In this document: positions 7,948 through 16,209 of the stretch, piece after piece
How positions within the stretch are numbered: position 1 is the first letter of the stretch
Layout: each line of letters begins with the position of its first letter
Origin: Gordonia polyisoprenivorans
GTDB taxonomy: Bacteria; Actinomycetota; Actinomycetes; Mycobacteriales; Mycobacteriaceae
Direction: 5' to 3'
Assembly: GCF_017654315.1 (NCBI RefSeq)
Contig: NZ_CP072203.1
Span: forward strand, 1 to 64,000
Length of the DNA: 64,000 bases
The notes under the pieces: model-generated
Database searches by the model: none
What the model saw: only the letters and a program-made list of their open reading frames with translations
What the model was told of the DNA's origin: nothing
Translations under genes and position numbers: made by a program

Positions 7948-8583
7948 ATGTCATTGACGATCGACCACGCTCACGATACCGAGCTCACCCACGCTCCCGG
8001 GGTGCCCGCGCAGGCACCCGCGGGTGACCGCGCCTGGGCCCTGTACAACGCACTGAACTCCAAGGGGCTCGTTCCCGAGGGGTACGTGGAGAACTGGAAG
8101 AAGACCTTCGAGGAGGACTTCACTCCCCGCCGGGGCGCTGCGCTCGTGGCACGCGCGTGGACTGATCCCGAGTTCCGTGAACTGCTGCTGACCGACGGCA
8201 CCGCTGCTGTCGGACAGTACGGATGGCTTGGCGCGCAGGGCGAGTACATCGTAGCCGTCGAGGACACGCCGACTCTGAAGAACGTGATCGTCTGCTCGCT
8301 CTGCTCGTGCACCGCATGGCCGATCCTGGGTCTGCCGCCGACCTGGTACAAGAGCTTCGAGTACCGCGCGCGAGTCATCCGGGAGCCGCGCACCGTGCTG
8401 GCCGAACTCGGAACCGTACTGCCCGACGACGTGAAGATCCGTGTGGTCGAAACGAGCGCCGAGACTCGTTACCTGGTGCTTCCGATGCGGCCGGCAGGCA
8501 CCGAGGGTTGGAGTGCCGAACAGCTCGAGAAGATCGTCACCAAGGATTGCCTCATCGGCGTCGCTCTGCCCACCGTCTCCTGA
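7948..8583 (+). CDS. nha1: Iron-type nitrile hydratase, alpha subunit
   Basis: Catalytic subunit of 211 residues. The metal claw at 116-121 reads CSLCSC followed by Thr, the non-heme iron(III) signature, unlike CTLCSC in the cobalt enzyme at 3004-3606. The protein is nearly collinear with the N-771 alpha subunit (WKKTFEEDFTPRRGA, GEYIVAVEDTPTLKNV, CTAWPILGLPPTWYKS). Iron-type relatives are inactivated by nitric oxide and reactivated by light; that could apply here. GAAAGG lies seven bases before the ATG. The alpha-before-beta order, amidase upstream and P47K activator downstream are the standard iron-type layout. Confidence 0.97.
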   Translation: MSLTIDHAHDTELTHAPGVPAQAPAGDRAWALYNALNSKGLVPEGYVENWKKTFEEDFTPRRGAALVARAWTDPEFRELLLTDGTAAVGQYGWLGAQGEYIVAVEDTPTLKNVIVCSLCSCTAWPILGLPPTWYKSFEYRARVIREPRTVLAELGTVLPDDVKIRVVETSAETRYLVLPMRPAGTEGWSAEQLEKIVTKDCLIGVALPTVS

Positions 8584-8631
8584 TATCCCCACACCAGCCC
8601 ACTCACTCGAACGTAAAGGACGTCATTCGTC

Positions 8632-9285
8632 ATGGATGGAGTACATGATCTCGGTGGTAAGCAGGGCTTCGGCCCCGTCGACCACACCGTGAACCAGTAT
8701 GAGGGTGGCCAGCCGGTCCCCGAGACCTTCCACGCAGACTGGGAGCACCTGCCCTACAGTCTGTTCTTCCTCGGCGTCGCCGAGCTCAACAAGTTCAGCG
8801 TCGACGAGGTCCGCCACGTCGTCGAGCGCATCGCTCCCGTTCACTACCTGGTCACGCCGTACTACGAGCGCTATGCGATCGGTGTCGCCACTCTGATGGT
8901 CGAGACCGGGGTCCTCACACACGAGGAGCTGGAAACACTTGCCGGCGGGCCATTCCCGCTGGCGCTGCCCGCGGTCTCCGAGGGCCGGCCGGCCCGCGCC
9001 GACAAGGTGGAGTTCAACGTCGGCGACACCGTGCGCGTGCGTGACGACTACTTCGCCGGTCATATCCGTATGCCCGCGTACTGCCGCGGCAAGACCGGGG
9101 TGGTCCGACACCGGACAGCCGACAAGTGGCCGTTCCCGGATGCGATCGGCCACGGCCGAACCGACGGTGGTGAAGAGCCGACTTACCACGTGGAGTTCAC
9201 CGGAGAAGAATTGTTCGGCGACGACACCGAATCGGCGAGCGTACTGGTAGATCTGTTCGAGGGGTACCTCGAGCCGGCCGCCTGA
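8632..9285 (+). CDS. nha2: Iron-type nitrile hydratase, beta subunit
   Basis: A 217-residue beta subunit beginning MDGVHDLGGKQGFGPV and containing EWEHLPYSLF-like and TPYYERYAIGVATLMVE stretches of iron-type beta chains. Arg61 in DEVR and the Arg of GHIRMPAYCRG match the two arginines (56 and 141 in N-771) that contact the oxidised alpha cysteines. The C-terminal SH3-like part ends VDLFEGYLEPAA, as in N-771. It follows the alpha gene by 48 bp with AAAGGA upstream and forms the alpha-beta dimer with it. Confidence 0.97.
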   Translation: MDGVHDLGGKQGFGPVDHTVNQYEGGQPVPETFHADWEHLPYSLFFLGVAELNKFSVDEVRHVVERIAPVHYLVTPYYERYAIGVATLMVETGVLTHEELETLAGGPFPLALPAVSEGRPARADKVEFNVGDTVRVRDDYFAGHIRMPAYCRGKTGVVRHRTADKWPFPDAIGHGRTDGGEEPTYHVEFTGEELFGDDTESASVLVDLFEGYLEPAA

Positions 9286-9327
9286 TCCTCGTTCCCCCTT
9301 CTGATCCTCGCATTCCCTTCTGATCTC

Positions 9328-9364
9328 GGTGGCGGGCACGCGCCCACCTTCCGTGCCCGCCACC
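9328..9364 (+). terminator. Hairpin between iron nitrile hydratase beta and its activator
   Basis: Perfect 13-base arms (9328-9340 and 9352-9364) flank an 11-base loop, with no U-tract. It lies 43 bp after the beta stop and 128 bp before the activator start. It may reduce read-through so that the GTPase activator is made in smaller amounts than the enzyme, paralleling the hairpin at 4039-4079. Confidence 0.6.
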
Positions 9365-9492
9365 GTCTTCACCACCGGTCTCAGCCCCCGAACTCCGGTG
9401 TACCCCCTTCTTCGTTGTCATTCAGCCCGAGTGATGCGCAGCGCAGTCCACGGCGACTGTGTGTCTCAGTCCATGAGAGGACGTTATCGACG

Positions 9493-10728
9493 ATGGTCGA
9501 CTCACGACTTCCGGTCACTGTGCTGTCCGGCTTCCTGGGTGCAGGTAAGACCACCCTGCTCAATCAGATTCTGCGCAACCGGGACGGCCGCCGCGTCGCG
9601 GTGATCGTCAACGACATGAGCGAGATCAACATCGACAGTGCGCAAGTCGAGCGTGAGATCACCCTGAGCCGTTCGCAGGAGAAGTTGGTCGAGATGACCA
9701 ACGGATGTATCTGCTGCACACTGCGCGAAGATCTACTCGCCGAGATCGGCGTCCTGGCCGCAGCGGGTCGTTTCGACTACCTGCTGATCGAATCCTCCGG
9801 TATCTCCGAGCCCCTGCCGGTCGCCGAGACCTTCACCTTCATCGATCCTTCCGGACACGCTCTCGATGACGTTGCCCGACTGGATACGATGGTGACCGTT
9901 GTCGACGGGAGTAGCTTTCTCGTCGACTATCGCAACGGGGGCGCAGTGGATGCCGATGCGCCCGAGGATCAACGCGACCTGTCCGATCTCCTGGTCGATC
10001 AGGTGGAGTTCGCCGACGTCATCCTGATCAGCAAGGTCGATCTCATCGTCGAGGAGGACCTCGCCGAACTCGTCGCGGTGATTCGATCGCTGAACGCATC
10101 GGCTCGGATTGTGTCGATGTCTCATGGGGATGTCCCCCTTGACATCATCATGAACACTGGCTTGTTTTCGTTGGAGAAGGCCGCCGCCGCACCCGGGTGG
10201 TTGCAGGAACTCCAGGGCGAGCACACTCCCGAGACCGAAGAGTACGGAATCAGTTCCGTCGTCTACCGTGAGCGGGCGCCTTTCCATCCCGAACGGCTCC
10301 ATCAGTTCTTGAACGCGCCGTGGGAGAACGGACACCTGCTGCGCGCCAAGGGATACTACTGGAACGCTGCCCGATTCACCGAGATCGGCAGCATTTCCCA
10401 GGCAGGACATCGGATTCGGCACGGATACATCGGTCGCTGGTGGAAATTCCTACCGGAGAGCTATTGGCCGGCCGACGATTACCGGCGTCAGGGAATCCTC
10501 GACAAGTGGGAGGAGCCGGTCGGCGACTGCCGCCAGGAACTGGTCTTCATCGGTCAGGGCATCGATCCGGGGCGGCTGCGTCGAGACCTCGATGAGTGCC
10601 TGCTGACCACGGCCGAGATCGAGCTGGGCCCCGATGTATGGACTGCCTGGCCCGACCCGCTCGGCGTCGGCGAAGGTGACGCCGTAGCCAGTCATGTCGG
10701 CCAGACGAACGCGGCCCAGGCCGTCTGA
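9493..10728 (+). CDS. nha3: Iron nitrile hydratase activator (P47K, CobW/COG0523 GTPase)
   Basis: A 411-residue G3E GTPase required in iron-type systems for metal insertion. Walker A is GFLGAGKTT (13-21); the CxCC metal motif is at 72-75 ([11 protein letters not shown]); SKVD is the likely guanine-specificity motif. The sequence matches the N-771 activator through its C-terminal stretch ([29 protein letters not shown]). ATG 9493 is preferred over 9415 because homologues start MVD(S/T)[12 protein letters not shown]. It serves the iron enzyme, while the unrelated NhhG serves the cobalt enzyme. Confidence 0.96.
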   Translation: MVDSRLPVTVLSGFLGAGKTTLLNQILRNRDGRRVAVIVNDMSEINIDSAQVEREITLSRSQEKLVEMTNGCICCTLREDLLAEIGVLAAAGRFDYLLIESSGISEPLPVAETFTFIDPSGHALDDVARLDTMVTVVDGSSFLVDYRNGGAVDADAPEDQRDLSDLLVDQVEFADVILISKVDLIVEEDLAELVAVIRSLNASARIVSMSHGDVPLDIIMNTGLFSLEKAAAAPGWLQELQGEHTPETEEYGISSVVYRERAPFHPERLHQFLNAPWENGHLLRAKGYYWNAARFTEIGSISQAGHRIRHGYIGRWWKFLPESYWPADDYRRQGILDKWEEPVGDCRQELVFIGQGIDPGRLRRDLDECLLTTAEIELGPDVWTAWPDPLGVGEGDAVASHVGQTNAAQAV

Positions 10729-10810
10729 CCAGCGCCGATCTGATACCACCGATGTGACATCACCGATCTGATACTGCGCCACTGCACGCACATTCATCTC
10801 TGCACCACCT

Positions 10811-10849
10811 GGTGACGACCCGCCCTGCATTCCCTGCCGGGTCGCCACC
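10811..10849 (+). promoter_or_regulatory. Hairpin in the ahpC leader
   Basis: Twelve-base arms (10811-10822 and 10838-10849) pair with one mismatch around a 15-base loop, ending 34 bp before the ahpC start. Just upstream, CCGATCTGATAC occurs twice as a short direct repeat. It may be a terminator for the nitrile operon or a leader element. Confidence 0.4.
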
Positions 10850-10883
10850 GGTAATCATCCGCCGACGAGGAGACCACAGAGCC

Positions 10884-11471
10884 ATGCCCCTGTTGACCAT
10901 CGGGGATCAGTTCCCCGCCTACAACCTCACCGCTGTGATCGGTGGCGACCTGTCGAAGGTCGACGCCCAGCAGCCCGACGACTACTTCACCCAGATCTCC
11001 AGCGATGATCATCCCGGAAAGTGGCGGATCATCTTCTTCTGGCCCAAGGACTTCACCTTCGTGTGCCCGACCGAGATCGCCGCCTTCGGCAAGCTCAACG
11101 ACGAGTTCGCCGACCGCGACGCCCAGGTACTCGGCGCATCGGTGGACAACGAGTTCGTCCACTTCCAGTGGCGCGCCCAGCACGAGGACCTCAAGACCCT
11201 GCCCTTCCCGATGCTGAGCGACCTCAAGCGCGAACTGGCCACCGCAGCAGGTGTTCTCAACGCCGATGGGGTGGCCGATCGCGCCACCTTCATCGTCGAC
11301 CCGAACAACGAGGTCCAGTTCGTGTCGGTCACCGCGGGTTCAGTGGGCCGCAATGTCGACGAAGTGCTCCGCGTCCTCGACGCCCTGCAGTCCGACGAAC
11401 TGTGCGCATGCAATTGGCGCAAGGGCGACCCCACCATCAACGCAGGCGAACTGCTGACCGCCAGCGTCTGA
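10884..11471 (+). CDS. ahpC: Alkyl hydroperoxide reductase AhpC
   Basis: A 195-residue two-Cys peroxiredoxin with peroxidatic Cys61 in TFVCPTEIAAF and C-terminal cysteines in DELCACNWRKGDPT. It is almost collinear with mycobacterial AhpC. It reduces hydrogen peroxide, alkyl hydroperoxides and peroxynitrite. In mycobacteria the next gene is ahpD, which recycles AhpC; here the duplicated hemoglobin-ferredoxin-Oxd block begins about 25 bp after the stop and no ahpD is present. No oxyR was seen. ATG 10884 matches the conserved MPLLTIGDQFPAY start. Confidence 0.95.
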   Translation: MPLLTIGDQFPAYNLTAVIGGDLSKVDAQQPDDYFTQISSDDHPGKWRIIFFWPKDFTFVCPTEIAAFGKLNDEFADRDAQVLGASVDNEFVHFQWRAQHEDLKTLPFPMLSDLKRELATAAGVLNADGVADRATFIVDPNNEVQFVSVTAGSVGRNVDEVLRVLDALQSDELCACNWRKGDPTINAGELLTASV

Positions 11472-11496
11472 GCCGCCCGAACTCGCGCAATAATTT

Positions 11497-11579
11497 TCCG
11501 TGCTGGTGCTGCTTTTGAGTGGCTCAGTGGCGGATTTCCCTCGCCGGCATCGACGCCGGAAACAGCTATCTCGATGTAG
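11497..11579 (+). pseudogene. Amidase C-terminal fragment
   Basis: These 83 bp match the last 27 codons of the left-edge amidase and are carried along by the repeat. There is no start codon or upstream amidase sequence; the ahpC 3' region abuts it. Two substitutions relative to copy A (11520, 11534) fall here; one changes Arg to Trp. Confidence 0.85.
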
Positions 11580-11613
11580 TTCAGCCCATGTCAAAGAGTG
11601 AAGGAAACAGCCC

Positions 11614-12105
11614 ATGAGTGAGCAGCAGGATGCTTCGTTGTATGACCGTTTGGGGGGTCTTGAGACGGTCGAGTTTTTGGCTCGGATTCTGGTGACCCGA
11701 GCGATTTTAGATCCGACGATCGGCCATGTGTGGAAACACAAGACAGAGGCCGAGATTCAGGAGGAGATCAGCGGGTTCGTCGATTTCCTGGGTATGCATT
11801 GGGGTGGCCCGCAGGTGTATCACGGACCCGACATGGCCACAGCACACCGCGGGATGGGTGTGACCGAGGAATATTGGGACGCCCTATTCAACGACATCGT
11901 CACCCCCGCGTACGCCGAGTTCAATCTGCCGGAGCGCGAAGCGAAAGAGATCGACGAATTCCTACGGTCATTCAAGTCCGTGGTCGTCGGTAGCCCCACG
12001 TTCCGTGAGGTGCTGGTGGCCAACCCCGACATGAACGTGATGGAGGGCATGAAGAGTGTGGGTGTGGTGTGGCCTGATCCTGGCAAGGTGGTTGCGGGTT
12101 CGTAG
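11614..12105 (+). CDS. Truncated hemoglobin linked to aldoxime dehydratase (copy B)
   Basis: Identical in protein sequence to the gene at 432-923 and preceded by the same GAAGGA site. It has the 163-residue globin with the LYDRLGG start and likely proximal His78. Here it follows ahpC rather than an intact amidase, so its promoter must be inside the repeat, in the ahpC region, or shared by read-through from ahpC. Confidence 0.88.
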   Translation: MSEQQDASLYDRLGGLETVEFLARILVTRAILDPTIGHVWKHKTEAEIQEEISGFVDFLGMHWGGPQVYHGPDMATAHRGMGVTEEYWDALFNDIVTPAYAEFNLPEREAKEIDEFLRSFKSVVVGSPTFREVLVANPDMNVMEGMKSVGVVWPDPGKVVAGS

Positions 12106-12132
12106 CCCGCGTGGAATCGGCTGGTGGTTGGT

Positions 12133-12339
12133 ATGACTGCTAGAGCGACTGTGGAGGTGTCGCGGTTGTGTGTGGGAGCGGGGATGTGTTTGGCGGTTGC
12201 GCCGGAACATTTTGCTTTCACCGGTGGTGGTCGTGCTGTGGGCACGAAGGACGTGGTGGGTACGGCGGAGTTGCAGTTGGTTGTTGATGCTGCGAAAGCG
12301 TGCCCGGCTCGTGCGATAACGATTACAGACCGCGCGTGA
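12133..12339 (+). CDS. Small [3Fe-4S]-type ferredoxin (copy B)
   Basis: Identical to the ferredoxin at 951-1157: 68 residues, three cysteines (CVGAGMC and ACPARA). It again sits between the hemoglobin and Oxd genes, so the three genes were duplicated as one unit. An alternative GTG start lies nine bases upstream. Confidence 0.85.
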   Translation: MTARATVEVSRLCVGAGMCLAVAPEHFAFTGGGRAVGTKDVVGTAELQLVVDAAKACPARAITITDRA

Positions 12340-12371
12340 TGCGTGCTTGATGTGAAGAAAGTGTGACGCCT

Positions 12372-13430
12372 GTGGAATCAGCAATCGACACTCATCTTGT
12401 GTGTCCGAGGAGTATTTCCCGTCGTGTTCCTGACGACTATCAGCCGCCGTTCTCAATGTTCGTCGGACGTGCTGACCAGAAGATCAAACAGGTCACGATG
12501 GCGTATCTGGGGGTGCAGTCGAAGGGCGCAGAACGCCGTGCTGACGCGTTGGCGGCGGTAACGACACTGGTGTCGAGTGTGGAGGGCCCGGATGGTGCGG
12601 GGCATTACGACATCACCCACCATGTCGATAATCAGGGCTACGACAACTACATTGTCGTTGGATATTGGGATGATCCTGATGTTTTCGGCCGATGGTTGGA
12701 TTCGGCGGATGTCGAGCAGTGGTGGTCGTCAGAGGATCGCCTATCTGAGCCGGTCGGGTATTTCCGGGAAGTCGTGGCTCCGCGTGTTGATCAACTGGAG
12801 ACACTGTATGCGTTCACCGACGAGTTGCCCGGCGTCGGACAACTGATGAACGACATCAGTGGTGACATCAACGAGCACGGCTACTGGGGTTCGATGCGTG
12901 AACGGATCCCGTTGTCGCAGACGAGTTGGATGCAACCCGCGGGAGAGGACGTCTTACGGATCGTCTCCGGAGACCCAGCCGCTGGTGGTCGGGTGGTAGT
13001 CGCCGGCCATGACAACATTGCGTTGATCCGATCAGGTCAGGACTGGCGTGAAGCCGGAGAACAGGAGCGAGCGCTCTACCTCGACGAGATCCAGCCCACC
13101 CTGCAGCAAGGAATGGACTTCCTGCGTGATCACGGTGCTGAACACGGCTGCTACAGCAACCGTTTGGTACAAAACATCGATATCGACGGAAACCCGCTGG
13201 ACGAAACCTACAACATCGGGCACTGGCGATCATTGGAGAAACTAGAGCGGTGGGCCGAATCCCATCCCACCCACCTACGAATCTTCACAACATTCTTCAA
13301 AGTTGTCGCCAACCTGGACAAACTCCGGCTCTATCACGAAGTATCAGTATCAGATACCAGTGACCAGATCTTCGAATACATCAACTGCCATCCGGCCACC
13401 GGCCTGATGCGCGACGCCCAGCCGGCCTGA
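12372..13430 (+). CDS. oxd: Aldoxime dehydratase (copy B)
   Basis: Identical to the 352-residue enzyme at 1190-2248, with the same heme and catalytic histidines (301 and 322). No nitrile hydratase follows; the next gene is on the opposite strand. This copy could raise Oxd dosage or act as a spare, and its product would feed either nitrile hydratase in trans. Confidence 0.95.
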   Translation: MESAIDTHLVCPRSISRRVPDDYQPPFSMFVGRADQKIKQVTMAYLGVQSKGAERRADALAAVTTLVSSVEGPDGAGHYDITHHVDNQGYDNYIVVGYWDDPDVFGRWLDSADVEQWWSSEDRLSEPVGYFREVVAPRVDQLETLYAFTDELPGVGQLMNDISGDINEHGYWGSMRERIPLSQTSWMQPAGEDVLRIVSGDPAAGGRVVVAGHDNIALIRSGQDWREAGEQERALYLDEIQPTLQQGMDFLRDHGAEHGCYSNRLVQNIDIDGNPLDETYNIGHWRSLEKLERWAESHPTHLRIFTTFFKVVANLDKLRLYHEVSVSDTSDQIFEYINCHPATGLMRDAQPA

Positions 13431-13475
13431 TACCCGACAACCAACCCACCACAACCCAACCAACCGTCAATCAGT

Positions 13476-13645
13476 AAGCGCTCTGATCGCGATTGGTCGC
13501 CACTGAGAGCCCCGCGCCGCTGCTGGGAACGACGAGGTTTCGGTTGACTCCGAGATCTCGTCCACCCGGCGGCGGCGCGGTGGCAGTCAGGGCGCAGATG
13601 GTCAGAGCAGCGAGCCGCCGACACGTCCGTGCTTCCGAGTGTGGA
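13476..13645. other. Intergenic stretch between the repeat and the LLM gene
   Basis: About 170 bp separating the end of repeat copy B from the stop of the leftward LLM oxidoreductase gene. No convincing gene, hairpin or motif was seen. Confidence 0.4.
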
Positions 13646-14638
13646 TCACATCGCGTCGATCTTGGGCAGGATGTCATTCTTGAGTCGTTTCATGTCATCC
13701 ATGGTTTTTGCGGTCGGTACGTCGGCGAATGGCGGCCACAGCAGTAGGGTGGTCAGCCCCGCCTCTCGGTAGTGCTTGAGCATGTCGGTGACCTGCCGTT
13801 CAGAACCGACCAGCAGATTGCTCGCCTTGCCTGCCGGGGTCTGATCCATGTCGACGTCGGTGATCACCGTCCAGATCATGGTGGCGATGTCGAGGTCGTC
13901 GATGGTGCGGTCGGTGTCGAGCGCGTCGAGTTCGCCGGCGATCCCCGCTCGCCACTGCGCGATCTCCTCCGGTGAGTCCTGGATGCCGATCCAGCCGTCG
14001 AGCCCATACTTGGCGACTCGTTTCGCGGCCCGCTTGGCATCCTTGAGACCGCTGAAGTACATCGGTGGCCGCGGAGCCTGCAGAGGCTTGGCACCGAATC
14101 CGCTCGGACCGAAGTCGGCGAACTCGCCGTGGTACTCGAAGACCTCGTTGGCCCAGATGCCCTGCAGGATCTCGATGGTCTCGCGAAGGTGCTGATGGCG
14201 GCGGGGGAAGATGTGACTGGCGCTGGCGGCTGCGAACTCCTCGGGCATCCAGCCCGATCCCACTGCGACATTGAGGCGTCCGTTGCTCAGATGATCGATG
14301 GTGGCCAGTTCGGCAGCGAGCACGCCGGGTGCGCGGTACGGGGTGTCGATGATGCTCATGCCGATCCGGACCTTGGAGGTCTTGGCAGCCAGCCACGGCA
14401 GCAGCGGGAATCCCTGCAGGAACTGACCGCGCGAAGACACCGGTAGCTGCTTGGGGAGCTCGTGCATCATTCCGAATGCGTACTCCATCTCCGCTCGATC
14501 GGAGGACTCCGGGACGATGACACGGTCGAGCGTCCACACCGAGGAGAAGTCGAGTTCCTCGGCGAGAGCGGTCAGTTCTTCGAGTTCGGCGACGGTGATC
14601 TGCTCGCGAAAGTTGGGTAGGTACAGGGCGAGTTCCAT
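13646..14638 (-). CDS. LLM-class (luciferase-like) F420/flavin-dependent oxidoreductase
   Basis: A 330-residue TIM-barrel protein of the luciferase-like monooxygenase family. It starts MELALYLPNFREQ and has RIGMSIIDTPYRAPGVLAAELATIDHLS-type and GRLNVAVGSGWMPEEF segments typical of F420- or FMN-using members. Its substrate cannot be read from sequence. It is the last gene of a leftward operon after an SDR and an acyl-CoA ligase (34-bp gap), which suggests a role in breakdown of a carboxylic acid or isoprenoid side chain. Confidence 0.85.
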   Translation of the reverse strand: MELALYLPNFREQITVAELEELTALAEELDFSSVWTLDRVIVPESSDRAEMEYAFGMMHELPKQLPVSSRGQFLQGFPLLPWLAAKTSKVRIGMSIIDTPYRAPGVLAAELATIDHLSNGRLNVAVGSGWMPEEFAAASASHIFPRRHQHLRETIEILQGIWANEVFEYHGEFADFGPSGFGAKPLQAPRPPMYFSGLKDAKRAAKRVAKYGLDGWIGIQDSPEEIAQWRAGIAGELDALDTDRTIDDLDIATMIWTVITDVDMDQTPAGKASNLLVGSERQVTDMLKHYREAGLTTLLLWPPFADVPTAKTMDDMKRLKNDILPKIDAM

Positions 14639-14672
14639 GATGAGTCTTCTCTCTTGTGACAGTCGTATCGGG

Positions 14673-16205
14673 TCAGTGGGCGGTGAGCGTGGTGCGGATG
14701 CTGGGCTTGAGGATCTTCCCGACGGTCGATCGGGGCAGGTCTTGCCAGATCTCGATCTGCTTGGGCGCCTTCACACTTCCGATGCGCTCCTTGACGAACC
14801 GGATGACCTCGTCGGTGTCGAGGTCGGTCCCGTCGGCGGTGGTGATGACCGCGGTGACGCGTTCTCCCCACTTGTCGTCGGGCAGTCCGACGACGGCGCA
14901 GTCGCGCACTGCGTCGTGGGCCATCAGCGCTTGCTCGACCTCCGCGGAATAGACGTTGAAACCGCCGGAGATGATCATGTCCTTGGCGCGGTCGACGATG
15001 TAGAGGTAGCCCTCCTCGTCGAGAAAGCCGATGTCGCCGGTGTGATGCCAGCCGAATTCGGACGCCTCCGCGGTGGCCTCGGGGTTGTTGTAGTACCCCT
15101 TCATGACCAGTGGACCACGTACGCAGACTTCGCCGCGCTCACCGTCGGGGACCGCGACACCCTTGTCGTCGAGAATGGCCACGGTCACCAGAGGAGAGGG
15201 CTTTCCGGCTGAGGTGAGTCGCGTGTGATCGATGCTGCCGTCGGGCGATCGATGATCGGCGGGTGCCAACGTGGAGATCATCATCGGCGCCTCGGACTGA
15301 CCGAATAACTGCCCCATCGGTCCGATCCGGTCGAGTGCCTCGGCCAGACGGTCGGCCGAGATCGGCGCCGCGCCGTACCAGAAACACTGCAGTGACGAGA
15401 GATCGGTGGCGTCGAGCGAGGGCTGGGCGAGCGTCATGTAGATCAGCGTCGGCGGCAGGAAGGTATGCGTGATCCGATGCTGCGCAATCAATTCCAGGAA
15501 CTCGCCGACGTCGGCTTGATCCATCACGACGATCTCGCCTCCGAGGGCGAGAATGGGGAAGCACAGTACGCCGGCGGCGTGGGTGAGCGGAGCCAGCGCC
15601 AGGTAGCGAGGGCGGCCGGTGAAGGGATAGCGCATCAGCACCACCGACGACATCGTCTGCACGTTGAGGCTCGTGAGCATCACTCCCTTGGGCCGGCCGG
15701 TGGTGCCGCCGGTTCCGACGAGCGCGACCACATCGTCGGGCGGCTCGTCGTCGATGGGGTCGGCGGCGTGCGCCTGGGCGATCCATTCGTCGAAACCGAC
15801 TGCGATGCCGTTACTCTCCCCGAGTCGGATGAGGTTCACCAGTGACGGGAGGGTGGGTGCGATCTCGGCGATGAGCGAGTCGAAGGAGGGTTGGTAGATC
15901 AGAGTGGTGCAGTCGAAGCGATCGATCAGCTCTGCGTTCTCGGCTGCCCCGTTACGCGGATTGATCGGACACCAGACGGCGCCCGCGCGGGCGATGCCGA
16001 AGACGCACGTGAACGAGGTCGGATGGTTGGCGGAGAGAATGCCGACTTTGTCTCCCGGGCGAACTCCTGAGTGGCGCAACGCGTTTGCCACAGAGTGGGA
16101 CAGCTCGACCACTTCACGGTAGGAACGGCTTTCGCCGTGGAAAGTCAGGCATGGCGCGTCCGGCCCCAGGGATGCACCCTTGTCCAGATAGAAGGCGAGG
16201 CTCAC
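14673..16205 (-). CDS. Acyl-CoA synthetase (AMP-forming, fatty-acid-CoA ligase type)
   Basis: A 510-residue ANL-superfamily enzyme that activates a carboxylic acid to its acyl-CoA using ATP. Visible motifs are the P-loop GTGGTTGRPKGVM, LFGQSEAPM in the middle core, YIVDRAKDMIISGGFN at the hinge, and the C-terminal catalytic lysine in STVGKILK. A longer open frame runs upstream across the SDR gene; GTG 16205 is chosen because it begins four bases after the SDR stop and gives a normal family length and start (MSLAFYLDKG). Cotranscribed with the SDR and LLM genes. Confidence 0.9.
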   Translation of the reverse strand: MSLAFYLDKGASLGPDAPCLTFHGESRSYREVVELSHSVANALRHSGVRPGDKVGILSANHPTSFTCVFGIARAGAVWCPINPRNGAAENAELIDRFDCTTLIYQPSFDSLIAEIAPTLPSLVNLIRLGESNGIAVGFDEWIAQAHAADPIDDEPPDDVVALVGTGGTTGRPKGVMLTSLNVQTMSSVVLMRYPFTGRPRYLALAPLTHAAGVLCFPILALGGEIVVMDQADVGEFLELIAQHRITHTFLPPTLIYMTLAQPSLDATDLSSLQCFWYGAAPISADRLAEALDRIGPMGQLFGQSEAPMMISTLAPADHRSPDGSIDHTRLTSAGKPSPLVTVAILDDKGVAVPDGERGEVCVRGPLVMKGYYNNPEATAEASEFGWHHTGDIGFLDEEGYLYIVDRAKDMIISGGFNVYSAEVEQALMAHDAVRDCAVVGLPDDKWGERVTAVITTADGTDLDTDEVIRFVKERIGSVKAPKQIEIWQDLPRSTVGKILKPSIRTTLTAH

Positions 16206-16209
16206 GCGA

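Larger units (their letters stand above)
11497..13475. repeat. Large direct repeat, copy B (1,979 bp)
   Basis: Second copy of 315-2293. Its left edge falls about 25 bp after ahpC. Its right edge is 45 bp after the Oxd stop, where copy A continues into the nitrile hydratase ribosome binding site but copy B diverges. No flanking inverted repeats, target duplication or transposase were recognised, so plain recombinational duplication is the simplest explanation. Confidence 0.95.
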
